This document shows, piece after piece, positions 6,602 through 11,648 of a stretch of DNA of 11,648 bases (positions are counted from its first letter, which is position 1; the number at the start of each line of letters is the position of its first letter). This DNA is from JALSIF01 sp026981635 [NCBI: bacterium] (GTDB lineage: Bacteria; 4484-113; JALSIF01): positions 1 to 11,648 of the forward strand of contig JALSIF010000263.1 of assembly GCA_026981635.1 (NCBI GenBank). The letters are read 5' to 3'. The translations under genes and the position numbers were made by a program. The notes beneath the pieces were generated by a model, which made no database searches, was not told where the DNA came from, and saw only the letters and a list, made by a program, of their open reading frames with translations.

Positions 6602-7552
6602 GTGAGTGAGCCCAGCCCCAAGCGCCGCTACACCGTCGCCCTGATCCAGTTCTCCCCCCGCCTGGGGGCAGTGGACGACAACCTCTCCACCATTGAGGAC
6701 TACCTCCGCCAGGCCCGTGAGCGGGGCGCAGATTTGGCCGTCTTCCCTGAGCTTGCCCTCTCCGGCTACCTGGTCCAGGACCTGGCCGGCGAGGTATACC
6801 TCACCGAGCTCCCCCGCCCGGAGCGCAACCGCCGCTGGTGGGACCGGCTGCTAGACCTCTCCCGCACCCTCCCCCTGATAGCCGGCTTGCCCTACCGCGA
6901 CGAGAGCGGCCTCTACATCGCCTCCGCCCTGCTTGCGGAGGGCAAGCTCCTTGCCCTCCACCGCAAGGTATATCTCCCCACCTACGGCCTCTTCCAGGAC
7001 CAGCGCTTCTTTGACCGCGGCCAGCTCCCCACCCTGGCCGCCACCGGGGCCTTCGGCCGGCTGGGCCTGCTCATCTGCGAGGATGCCTGGCACCCCCTGC
7101 TGGTAAACGCCACCGCCCTGATGGGGGCCGAGGTGCTGGTCATCGTCTCCGCCTCTCCCGCCGGCGGCGCCGCCACCGAGGTGGCCTATTCTGCCGAGTG
7201 GTGGGCCACCTTCTGCTCCGTCTACGCCAAGCTCTTCGGCTGCTACGTCCTCTTTGCCAACCGCACCGGCAGCGAGGACGGGGTGATCTACTCCGGCTCC
7301 AGCCGGGTGGTGGACCCCTTCGGCCGGGTGGTGGTGGAGGCCGACGGCAAGGAGGGCAGACCCGCCCCCCTGGAGGACGGCATGCTCATCGCCGAGCTTG
7401 ACCTGGAGGAGGTCTTCCGCGCCCGCACCATCCTCCCCCTGATGAGTGACGAGGACCCCCGCCTGCTGAGGGAGATCTTTGACCGCCTGACCGCCGGCTG
7501 GCAGAGTTTGCCGCCGGCCGCCTCCGGCAAGGCCCAATCAGGTGGAAGCTGA
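6602..7552 (+). CDS. Nitrilase-superfamily carbon-nitrogen hydrolase (amidase)
   Basis: The protein belongs to the carbon-nitrogen hydrolase (nitrilase) superfamily, which cleaves amides or nitriles with a Glu-Lys-Cys triad. All three can be placed: E50 in FPELALSGY, K122 in LHRKVYLPTYGLFQDQRFF, and C159 in LLICEDAW. The C-terminal part (FANRTGSEDGVIYSGSSRVVDPFGRVV) closes the four-layer fold. The K-block resembles the amidase domain of glutamine-dependent NAD synthetases, but no synthetase domain follows, so this is a stand-alone enzyme of 316 residues with unknown substrate. I prefer the GTG at 6602 because it is 7 bases after a TAGAAT box; the ATG at 6593 overlaps that box and would add three residues. 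The next gene overlaps its end by 11 bases, so the two form one operon and may act together. Confidence 0.88.
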   Translation: MSEPSPKRRYTVALIQFSPRLGAVDDNLSTIEDYLRQARERGADLAVFPELALSGYLVQDLAGEVYLTELPRPERNRRWWDRLLDLSRTLPLIAGLPYRDESGLYIASALLAEGKLLALHRKVYLPTYGLFQDQRFFDRGQLPTLAATGAFGRLGLLICEDAWHPLLVNATALMGAEVLVIVSASPAGGAATEVAYSAEWWATFCSVYAKLFGCYVLFANRTGSEDGVIYSGSSRVVDPFGRVVVEADGKEGRPAPLEDGMLIAELDLEEVFRARTILPLMSDEDPRLLREIFDRLTAGWQSLPPAASGKAQSGGS

Positions 7553-8294
7553 GCCGGCCAAGCCCCTCAGGGTGGGACTGCCCAACTACACCTTGGCCGA
7601 GCCCTACGCCCGCGCTTTCCCCGGGGCCCTGCGCCTGCCTCCCGCCGAGCTAAACCAGCTTGCCGCCCAGAACAAGTTGGATCTGGTCCTCACCAGCTCC
7701 CTGGCGGTGATTGAGCTGGGCCTTTTCCCCCATCCCCTCTATGGCATCGGGTGTTCTGGTGAGGTGATGAGCGTTCTTCTGGTGGGTGCGCCGCCTGAGG
7801 AGTGCGAGCGGCTGGTGCTGGACCCCGCCTCCCGCACCTCCAACGATCTCGCCCGGCTGGTGGTCCAGAAGCTCAGGGGTTCCCTTCCCCCCACCTCACA
7901 CCGTCCTGCGGGAGTGTCCATTGATCCCTCTCCAGGGGAGGCCTGGGTGGTGATCGGCGACCCCGCCCTGGGCCTCTCAGGCGATCTCCCCCGCCACGAC
8001 CTGGGCCGGCTGTGGAAGGAGCTCACCGGCCAGGGCTTCATCTTCGCCCTCTTTGGCCTCAGGGACGCCGGCCACCTGGAGGAGGCGAGCCGGGCCATCG
8101 CCCAGGCCCTGGAGAGGGCCGAGGAGGAGGAGTTTGCCTCCCCGGTGGAGATGCTGAGTGAGAAGGTGGGTCTGAGCAGGCGGGCCGCCCGCCACTACTT
8201 CGGCCAGTGCCTTGACTACCGCCTCACCGCCGACCACTGGCGAGGGCTGGAGCTCTTTATGGAGCTCCGCTCAGCCCTTTCCCCCTATCTCTGA
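7542..8294 (+). CDS. mqnA: MqnA-like chorismate dehydratase, futalosine pathway of menaquinone synthesis
   Basis: MqnA removes water from chorismate to give 3-enolpyruvyl-benzoate, the first step of the futalosine route to menaquinone. The 250-residue product follows the family from end to end: LRVGLPNYTLAEPY at the start, then KLDLVLTSSLAVIE (about 45-58), IGCSGEVMSVLLVG (69-82), LDPASRTSNDLARLV (93-107), AWVVIGDPAL (134-143) and DLGRLWKELTGQGFIFALFGLR (153-174). The two-lobed periplasmic-binding-protein fold is expected, and no signal peptide is seen. At 250 residues it is slightly short. It starts with GTG inside the end of the amidase gene, with only a weak upstream AAGG, so translation may depend on coupling. 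No other mqn gene lies in the window. Family membership is clear; the exact reaction is inferred. Confidence 0.85.
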   Translation: MEAEPAKPLRVGLPNYTLAEPYARAFPGALRLPPAELNQLAAQNKLDLVLTSSLAVIELGLFPHPLYGIGCSGEVMSVLLVGAPPEECERLVLDPASRTSNDLARLVVQKLRGSLPPTSHRPAGVSIDPSPGEAWVVIGDPALGLSGDLPRHDLGRLWKELTGQGFIFALFGLRDAGHLEEASRAIAQALERAEEEEFASPVEMLSEKVGLSRRAARHYFGQCLDYRLTADHWRGLELFMELRSALSPYL

Positions 8295-8334
8295 GATCTT
8301 TTACTTCCCCGACCAGGTGGCAGGGGTGGGAGCC

Positions 8335-8784
8335 TTAGCCTGCCGCCCCCGACTGGACGATGTTTAGTTCAAGCTCCATCGGGGCGTTGAGCAGCCGGGA
8401 GATGGGGCAGCCCGCCTTGGCCGCCTCCACCGCCTGGCGGGCCTTGGCCTCGTCGCTCCCCGCCGGCACCACCACGGTGGCGGTAAGCTTGGCCAGGGTG
8501 ATGGTGGGTGCCCCCTCCACCATCTCAAACTTTATGGTGCACCCTGCCTCAATCTTCTCCGGGGTAATGCCCACCTTGCCCAGCTCGGCCGAGCTGGCCA
8601 TGGCGAAGCAGGCCGCGTGGGCCGCCGCCACCAGTTCCTCCGGGTTGGTCCCCGCCTCCTCGCCAAACCGCTTGGCGAAGTTGTAGGGGGTGTCAGAAAG
8701 CACCCCGCTCTCACTGCTCACCCAGCCCTTTCCGTCCTCCAGGCCGCCTTGCCAGACGGCGTTTGCCTTGCGCAGCTTCTCCAT
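8335..8784 (-). CDS. osmC: OsmC/Ohr-family peroxiredoxin-like protein
   Basis: OsmC proteins are small dimeric thiol peroxidases that reduce organic peroxides. The 149-residue product has the two conserved cysteines: C59 in VAAAHAACFAMA and C126 in AKAGCPISRLL. The active-site partners R39 (AKRFGEE) and E50 (TNPEELVAAA) are in place, with TNPEEL matching the OsmC motif. The N-terminus (KANAVWQGGLEDGKGWVSSESG) is closer to OsmC than to Ohr. An extra cysteine (C82) is not part of the family pattern. The ATG at 8784 has a strong GAGGAGG ribosome binding site 6 bases upstream, so this gene has a normal leader, unlike its leaderless neighbours. It is convergent with mqnA and divergent from the HAD gene and appears to be a single-gene unit. 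Confidence 0.93.
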   Translation of the reverse strand: MEKLRKANAVWQGGLEDGKGWVSSESGVLSDTPYNFAKRFGEEAGTNPEELVAAAHAACFAMASSAELGKVGITPEKIEAGCTIKFEMVEGAPTITLAKLTATVVVPAGSDEAKARQAVEAAKAGCPISRLLNAPMELELNIVQSGAAG

Positions 8785-8799
8785 CGTGCTCCTCCTCAG

Positions 8800-8847
8800 A
8801 AATAGTTAGTCAGAAGGTAGTTTATCAGTCCCATCCCCCTGATGGGG
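8800..8847. repeat. Intergenic element, copy A (shared with 11160-11203)
   Basis: The 21-base core 8800-8820 matches 11160-11180 at 17 positions, and all four differences are transitions. In both copies the core is followed, after 12-14 bases, by a short C4/G4 inverted repeat (here 8835-8847, with TGAT inside). Copy A lies between the divergent osmC and HAD genes and covers the predicted osmC promoter. Confidence 0.5.
8819..8827 (-). promoter_or_regulatory. Candidate extended -10 box (TGA-TAAACT) for osmC
   Basis: On the minus strand TAAACT preceded by TGA would start transcription near 8811 and leave a leader of about 27 bases containing the GAGGAGG ribosome binding site. The hexamer matches TATAAT at four of six positions and no -35 is evident. 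It lies at the edge of the repeated element at 8800-8847. Confidence 0.3.
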
Positions 8848-8867
8848 AATGATAAGCTCCCCCTTCC

Positions 8868-9542
8868 GTGGCAGAGCTCAGGGCAGTCATCTTTGACCTG
8901 GACGGCATCGTGGCGGAGACCGAGCCCATCCAGATCGCCTGCTACACCGAGGCCTTCCGCCGGGTGGGCTTTCCCCTCTCCGCCGAGGAGTACCGCCAGA
9001 AGGTGGTCCTTGCCGGCATGCCCACCCGCGAGCTTTTTCGCTCCCTGGGTGGAAACGACCAGCGCTTTGAGGAGGAGCTTCTGCCCCTCAAGGACCGCCT
9101 CTACCGGGAGCGGGTTAGGCGGGAGCTCTCCCCCCGCCCCGGCCTCACCGAGCTTCTGGACGACCTTTCCCGCCACCGGGTAAAGACCATCCTGGCCACC
9201 GCCAGCCGCCGCAGGAACGCCCACTTCATCCTGGAGACCCTGGGCCTTGCCGACCGCTTCCTAGCCATCTACGGCCTAGAGGATGTGCTTCGCCCCAAGC
9301 CCGACCCGGAGGTATTCCTGGTCATCCTTACCGAGCACCGCCTCTCCCCCGATCAGGTTATCGCCCTGGACGACGCCCCCAAGGGGGTGAGGGCGGCGGC
9401 CGGCGCCGGCATAAGGTGCGTTGCCGTTCCCACTCCGGCCACCGCCGACGGCGACTTCAGCCTGGCCTGGCGCCGGGTGGAAAGCCTCACCGAGCTTAGC
9501 TACCGCTGGCTGGTGGAGGAGCTGGAGAAAGACCTAGGGTAG
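8868..9542 (+). CDS. HAD-family hydrolase, beta-phosphoglucomutase-like
   Basis: This 224-residue protein is a HAD subfamily IA enzyme, most like beta-phosphoglucomutases and small-sugar phosphatases. Motif I is FDLDGIVAETE with nucleophile D10 and acid D12. The helical cap follows (about 19-85). Motif II is ILATASRRRN with T111 or S113, motif III is K144 in RPKPDP, and motif IV is IALDDAPKGVRAA with D168 and D169, where most relatives have EDS. The FPLSAEEYRQKVVLAGMPT segment is a typical cap. Substrate cannot be assigned. The start is GTG at 8868; no other in-frame start precedes the FDLDG motif, and there is no ribosome binding site. GATAAG at 8851-8856 may be a -10 box giving an almost leaderless mRNA. 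Its last 9 bases overlap the end of the opposite-strand phosphoribosyltransferase gene. Confidence 0.88.
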   Translation: MAELRAVIFDLDGIVAETEPIQIACYTEAFRRVGFPLSAEEYRQKVVLAGMPTRELFRSLGGNDQRFEEELLPLKDRLYRERVRRELSPRPGLTELLDDLSRHRVKTILATASRRRNAHFILETLGLADRFLAIYGLEDVLRPKPDPEVFLVILTEHRLSPDQVIALDDAPKGVRAAAGAGIRCVAVPTPATADGDFSLAWRRVESLTELSYRWLVEELEKDLG

Positions 9543-10025
9543 GCCCCCTGTCTCTTCCCCCTCCCCCTGCTTCTTGAGGTAGCCCCGCTCCCAGAAGAAC
9601 TTGGGCACGCCGGCAAGGCAGCGCACGAAGATCAGCCCCTCCACCCTCACCCCCCGTTCGCAGTCAATGTAGAGGCAGGCGGGGACCGTCTCCGCCCAGG
9701 GGCAGGCCGCCGCCACCTTGCGCAGCGCCCGGCGCATGCTCCTTCCGGTCCAGGCCGAAGTGTCCACCACCGCGATGCGCTCAAACTGGCGCGGGATGTG
9801 GTCCAGGTTAAAGAGGGTAAACATGGGAAGACTTAGCTGGTTGGAGAGATAGACCGCCACCATCAGCCCCGAGCGGTGGATGCCCACCACCGTATCAAGG
9901 GGACCTTGGGAAGAGAGCTTCTCCCTGAGCTTCCCTAGGTCCAAAAACCACTGCTCGGGTGAGATGCGGCTTGATCCGGCCTCATCCTGCGGCTGCCTTT
10001 CCTTCTCTGCCTCGACTGATTCCAT
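9534..10025 (-). CDS. Phosphoribosyltransferase-like protein
   Basis: The 163-residue product appears to have a type I phosphoribosyltransferase fold. DTVVGIHRSGLMVAVYLSNQLSLPMFTL (about 44-71) resembles the first strand-loop-helix that binds pyrophosphate, and IAVVDTSAWTGRSMRRA (about 84-100) occupies the place of the PRPP loop, whose usual form is VVDD(x)3TG(x)T. The second acidic residue is Thr here (T89) and the final Thr is Ser (S96), so binding may be altered. A C-terminal FFWERGYL motif is distinctive. The first 22 residues are polar and probably disordered. The base it would use, if any, is unknown. The ATG at 10025 is 7 bases after a TAGAAT box and lacks a ribosome binding site. It ends tail to tail with the HAD gene, overlapping by 9 bases, and is divergent from the threonine aldolase gene. 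Confidence 0.7.
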   Translation of the reverse strand: MESVEAEKERQPQDEAGSSRISPEQWFLDLGKLREKLSSQGPLDTVVGIHRSGLMVAVYLSNQLSLPMFTLFNLDHIPRQFERIAVVDTSAWTGRSMRRALRKVAAACPWAETVPACLYIDCERGVRVEGLIFVRCLAGVPKFFWERGYLKKQGEGEETGGLP

Positions 10026-10032
10026 CGGGGGA

Positions 10033-10038
10033 ATTCTA
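10033..10038 (-). promoter_or_regulatory. Predicted -10 box (TAGAAT) for leaderless transcription of the phosphoribosyltransferase gene
   Basis: On the minus strand TAGAAT ends exactly 7 bases before the ATG at 10025. The intervening bases are TCCCCCG, with no ribosome binding site, so transcription should start on the initiation codon. No -35 box is recognisable in the GC-rich upstream DNA. Confidence 0.55.
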
Positions 10039-10068
10039 GGTGGCCGGGCGGGCCTGCGCCCTTGGGGC

Positions 10069-10074
10069 TATTAT
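10069..10074 (+). promoter_or_regulatory. Predicted -10 box (TATTAT) for leaderless transcription of the threonine aldolase gene
   Basis: TATTAT, one base from the TATAAT consensus, ends 7 bases before the ATG at 10082. The 7 bases are CGGCCCC, without a ribosome binding site. The hexamer stands out in otherwise nearly pure G+C DNA. It is divergent from the TAGAAT box at 10033-10038, only 30 bases away. Confidence 0.55.
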
Positions 10075-10081
10075 CGGCCCC

Positions 10082-11146
10082 ATGGAGCTTCCGGTGGACC
10101 TTCGCTCTGACACGGTAACCAAGCCCTCCCCCGAGATGCGCCGCTGGATGTATGAGGCCGAGGTGGGCGACGACATCTACGGCGAGGACCCCACGGTGAA
10201 CCTCCTTCAGGAGGAGGTGGCCGAGCTTTTGGGGACCGAGGCCGCCCTCTTCGTCCCCAGCGGCACCATGGCCAACCAGGTCGCCCTCAGGGTCCACACC
10301 CAGCCGGGCGACGAGGTCATCGCCCACCGGGACAGCCACTGCATCCACTACGAGACCGGCGCCCTGGCCGCCCTTTCCGGCTGCCAGGTGGCCGCCCTGG
10401 AGGGGGAGGGGGGGCTGTTTACCCCCGACGATGTGAGGCAGGCGGTGCGTCCCAGCCGCCCCTACCTGCCCCGCAGCACCCTGGTGGTGATGGAAAACAC
10501 CCACAACCGGGGCGGCGGCACCATCTGGCCCCCCGAGCAGTTTGCCGCCGTCGCCGAGGTGGCCCACGAGCTGGGCCTTATGGTCCACCTGGACGGCGCC
10601 CGCCTGATGAACGCCGCGGTGGCCCTGGGCGTGCCCCCCACCACCTGGACTAGGCATACCGATTCGGTGGCCATCTGTTTCAGCAAGGGCCTTGGCGCTC
10701 CCATCGGCTCGGCGGTGGCAGGTTCTAGAGACTTCATTGAGGAGGCCCTCAGGGTGCGCAAGATGTTTGGCGGTGCCATGCGCCAGGTGGGGGTGATCGC
10801 CGCCGCCGCCCGCTATGCCCTGAGGCACAACGTTTCGCGCCTGGCCGAGGACCACCGGCGGGCAAGGGAACTGGCCCGGGGACTTGGGGAGATTGACCAG
10901 GAGCTTGGCGGTGGCCTCCTTTCAGTACCCGAGCCCCAGACCAACATCGTCATGGTGGACCTCTCCCCGCAGCGCCTGCCCGGGGCGGAGGAGCTAGCCC
11001 AGCGCCTCAGGTCGGAGCAGGTGCTGGTGGGCGCCTTTGGCCCCCACCGCATCCGCATGGTGGTCCACCTTGACCTCACCGACCAGTCGGTGGCCTTTGC
11101 CCTTGAGGTGTGGCACAGGGTGCTGGGAGAGGTGAGAAAAGGTTAG
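10082..11146 (+). CDS. ltaE: Low-specificity L-threonine aldolase
   Basis: This PLP enzyme splits L-threonine or allo-threonine into glycine and acetaldehyde. The 354-residue product is full length. Family landmarks are [16 protein letters not shown] at the start, [13 protein letters not shown] (28-40), the PLP-site loop [12 protein letters not shown] (58-69), the SHCIHYETG block with H89 (85-93), [13 protein letters not shown] (138-150), HLDGAR with D171 and R174 (169-174), and the PLP lysine K202 in [12 protein letters not shown]. The [10 protein letters not shown] block fits a low-specificity type. The start at 10082 is 7 bases after TATTAT; the open frame reaches back to 10040 but the extra 14 residues ([14 protein letters not shown]) lie across the promoter and do not match the family. 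It is a single-gene unit followed by a structured intergenic region. Confidence 0.95.
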   Translation: MELPVDLRSDTVTKPSPEMRRWMYEAEVGDDIYGEDPTVNLLQEEVAELLGTEAALFVPSGTMANQVALRVHTQPGDEVIAHRDSHCIHYETGALAALSGCQVAALEGEGGLFTPDDVRQAVRPSRPYLPRSTLVVMENTHNRGGGTIWPPEQFAAVAEVAHELGLMVHLDGARLMNAAVALGVPPTTWTRHTDSVAICFSKGLGAPIGSAVAGSRDFIEEALRVRKMFGGAMRQVGVIAAAARYALRHNVSRLAEDHRRARELARGLGEIDQELGGGLLSVPEPQTNIVMVDLSPQRLPGAEELAQRLRSEQVLVGAFGPHRIRMVVHLDLTDQSVAFALEVWHRVLGEVRKG

Positions 11147-11159
11147 TTCGCAAGTGGCT

Positions 11160-11203
11160 AAATAGTTAGCCGGGAAGTAGAAATTATTTGTGCCCCAGTG
11201 GGG
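11160..11203. repeat. Intergenic element, copy B (shared with 8800-8847)
   Basis: Core 11160-11180 matches 8800-8820 at 17 of 21 positions. It is followed by an AT-rich 12-base stretch and a CCCC-AGT-GGGG inverted repeat (11193-11203). In this copy the left part of the core also forms a GGCTAA/TTAGCC stem (11156-11171). It lies just after the threonine aldolase stop codon and is not beside an osmC-like gene. Confidence 0.5.
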
Positions 11204-11266
11204 TATTAACAGGTGCGTGGTCCTCTCTCTCTGCCGCCCCCACGGCTGGACCACGACTTCCTCCGA

Positions 11267-11289
11267 CAGCCCCGGTAACCCCGGGGCTG
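11267..11289. repeat. Perfect inverted repeat, 9-bp stem
   Basis: CAGCCCCGG (11267-11275) is the exact complement of CCGGGGCTG (11281-11289), with the 5-base loop TAACC. One A-run (AAA) follows on the plus strand, with no T-run. Confidence 0.75.
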
Positions 11290-11294
11290 AAATT

Positions 11295-11312
11295 GCGTCC
11301 CCGCGGGGACGC
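11295..11312. repeat. Perfect 18-base palindrome
   Basis: GCGTCCCCG (11295-11303) is followed directly by its complement CGGGGACGC (11304-11312). As DNA this is a symmetric dimeric-protein-type site; as RNA it would fold with a small loop. Confidence 0.8.
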
Positions 11313-11326
11313 CCTTCCTTCCTCCC

Positions 11327-11351
11327 CACGGTCCCCACCCTGGGGACCGTG
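11327..11351. repeat. Perfect inverted repeat, 11-bp stem with 3-base loop
   Basis: CACGGTCCCCA (11327-11337) pairs with TGGGGACCGTG (11341-11351) around CCC. It is the longest stem in the window. There is no downstream T-run, so an intrinsic terminator is not clear. Confidence 0.8.
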
Positions 11352-11440
11352 CTCCTAACCAGTCTTAGACTTAACCCACCATGGGCCGATCTGTCAAGTC
11401 TCCCCCTCTCCCCAAGGGAGGGGCGGCCCTCTGGTGGGGC

Positions 11441-11446
11441 TAGAAT
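11441..11446 (+). promoter_or_regulatory. Predicted -10 box (TAGAAT) for leaderless transcription of the last gene
   Basis: TAGAAT ends 6 bases before the ATG at 11453. The context GCTAGAATGCC is identical to that before the amidase gene at 6587-6597. There is no ribosome binding site. An overlapping ATG at 11444 is in another frame. Confidence 0.5.
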
Positions 11447-11452
11447 GCCCCC

Positions 11453-11648
11453 ATGCCGGCTGAGGTTTCCCCGCTCATCTCGGTGGAGTTTTCCCACCGC
11501 GGAACCACCCGCCGGATCACCGCTCCCCTGCCCCCTTTCCTCACCGCCGACTTCCTCCTCCGCCAGTGGGAGCTGGTCGGGGAGGTAGCCCCGGCCGAGG
11601 GGAGGGTGCTGGTGGTGGGGATGGGGGGGAGCATCCTGCCCACCTCCG
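11453..11648 (+). CDS. Unrecognised protein, N-terminal part (runs off right edge)
   Basis: From the ATG at 11453 the frame is open to the window end, giving 65 residues that start MPAEVSPLISVEFSHRGTTRR. Codon use is strongly biased to G or C at the third position, as in the neighbouring real genes. The last residues, RVLVVGMGGSILPTS, form a hydrophobic strand followed by a glycine loop, as at the start of a Rossmann-like or SIS (sugar isomerase) domain; GMGGS is common in bifunctional phosphoglucose/phosphomannose isomerases, but this is not enough to name the protein. The start is supported by the TAGAAT box 6 bases upstream. There is no signal peptide. Confidence 0.6.
   Translation, partial: MPAEVSPLISVEFSHRGTTRRITAPLPPFLTADFLLRQWELVGEVAPAEGRVLVVGMGGSILPTS

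Larger units (their letters stand above)
11147..11452. other. 306-base intergenic region made of consecutive inverted repeats; candidate structured RNA or regulatory array
   Basis: No convincing gene is seen in either strand. Most of the stretch falls into successive local inverted repeats: 11156-11171 (6 bp, GGCTAA/TTAGCC); 11193-11203 (4 bp); 11216-11255 (outer 8 bp, CGTGGTCC/GGACCACG, with an inner GCCG/CGGC); 11267-11289 (9 bp); 11295-11312 (18-base perfect palindrome); 11327-11351 (11 bp, loop CCC); 11367-11401 (outer 6 bp AGACTT/AAGTCT with inner CCCA/TGGG); 11405-11423 (8 bp with one G-T pair). The stems differ in sequence, so they are not copies of one another. None is followed by a T-run. 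The next gene has its own -10 box at 11441. The region could be the 3' untranslated end of ltaE, a separate small RNA, or a cluster of protein-binding palindromes. Confidence 0.6.

Noticed and set aside
6851-7537. A 228-codon minus-strand frame opposite the amidase gene
   Set aside because: It is Gly-, Ala- and Val-rich with no motif and is explained by the codon bias of the amidase gene.
8293-8344. Possible terminator between mqnA and osmC (GGCAGG/CCTGCC)
   Set aside because: The loop is 14 bases, half of the stem is inside the osmC stop region, and no T-run follows.
8796-9224. A 142-codon minus-strand frame opposite the start of the HAD gene
   Set aside because: The HAD motifs on the plus strand are unambiguous; similarity of its tail to the 10994-11497 frame is due to the shared intergenic element and not to a protein family.
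9935-10855. A 306-codon minus-strand frame opposite ltaE
   Set aside because: It is His-, Gly- and Ala-rich, antisense to a full threonine aldolase, and overlaps the phosphoribosyltransferase gene start.
10994-11497. A 167-codon minus-strand frame across the ltaE end and the following gap
   Set aside because: It crosses the hairpin-rich region and the start of the next gene, has no ribosome binding site or -10 box, and its residues reflect the palindromes.

Overview
The window is GC-rich bacterial DNA carrying housekeeping and flagellar genes. I see no insertion sequence, phage gene, tRNA, rRNA or CRISPR array. A flagellar basal-body operon, a futalosine-pathway menaquinone gene (mqnA-like) and a mixture of Shine-Dalgarno-led and apparently leaderless genes point to a motile, high-GC bacterium of a deep or Gram-positive-type lineage. 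The phylum cannot be fixed from this sequence.

Left half, positions 1-5109, all minus strand. Reading in the direction of transcription (right to left): an HDOD signalling protein, then flgB, flgC, fliE, fliF, fliG and the start of fliH, which runs off the left edge. These encode the proximal rod, the rod/MS-ring adaptor, the MS ring, the switch protein and the export regulator. Most carry good ribosome binding sites and they are packed closely, with overlaps at HDOD/flgB and fliG/fliH. A promoter with a TAGAAT -10 box lies just upstream of the HDOD gene. The 372-base gap at 5110-5481 holds that promoter, an (ATA)n tract, several inverted repeats and a DnaA-box-like site. Upstream of the gap on the same strand is a short UDP-sugar 4,6-dehydratase-type SDR gene, possibly for surface or flagellin glycan.

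Right half, 6526-11648. This is a set of short transcription units on both strands: a nitrilase-family amidase overlapping an mqnA-like chorismate dehydratase gene (+), an OsmC-type peroxidase (-), a beta-phosphoglucomutase-like HAD hydrolase (+), a phosphoribosyltransferase-like protein (-, tail to tail with the HAD gene), a low-specificity L-threonine aldolase (+), and the start of an unrecognised gene (+) that leaves the right edge.

The most interesting signals are in regulation and non-coding DNA. First, five genes have a -10-like hexamer (TAGAAT, TATTAT or TAGACT) ending 6-7 bases before the start codon, which predicts leaderless mRNAs; the same TAGAAT box serves the flagellar operon but there leaves room for a leader with a ribosome binding site. 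Second, the 306-base gap 11147-11452 is almost entirely a run of consecutive inverted repeats, with stems up to 11 bp. Third, two intergenic regions (8800-8847 and 11160-11203) share a related element of about 45 bases, in which the four differences of the 21-base core are all transitions.
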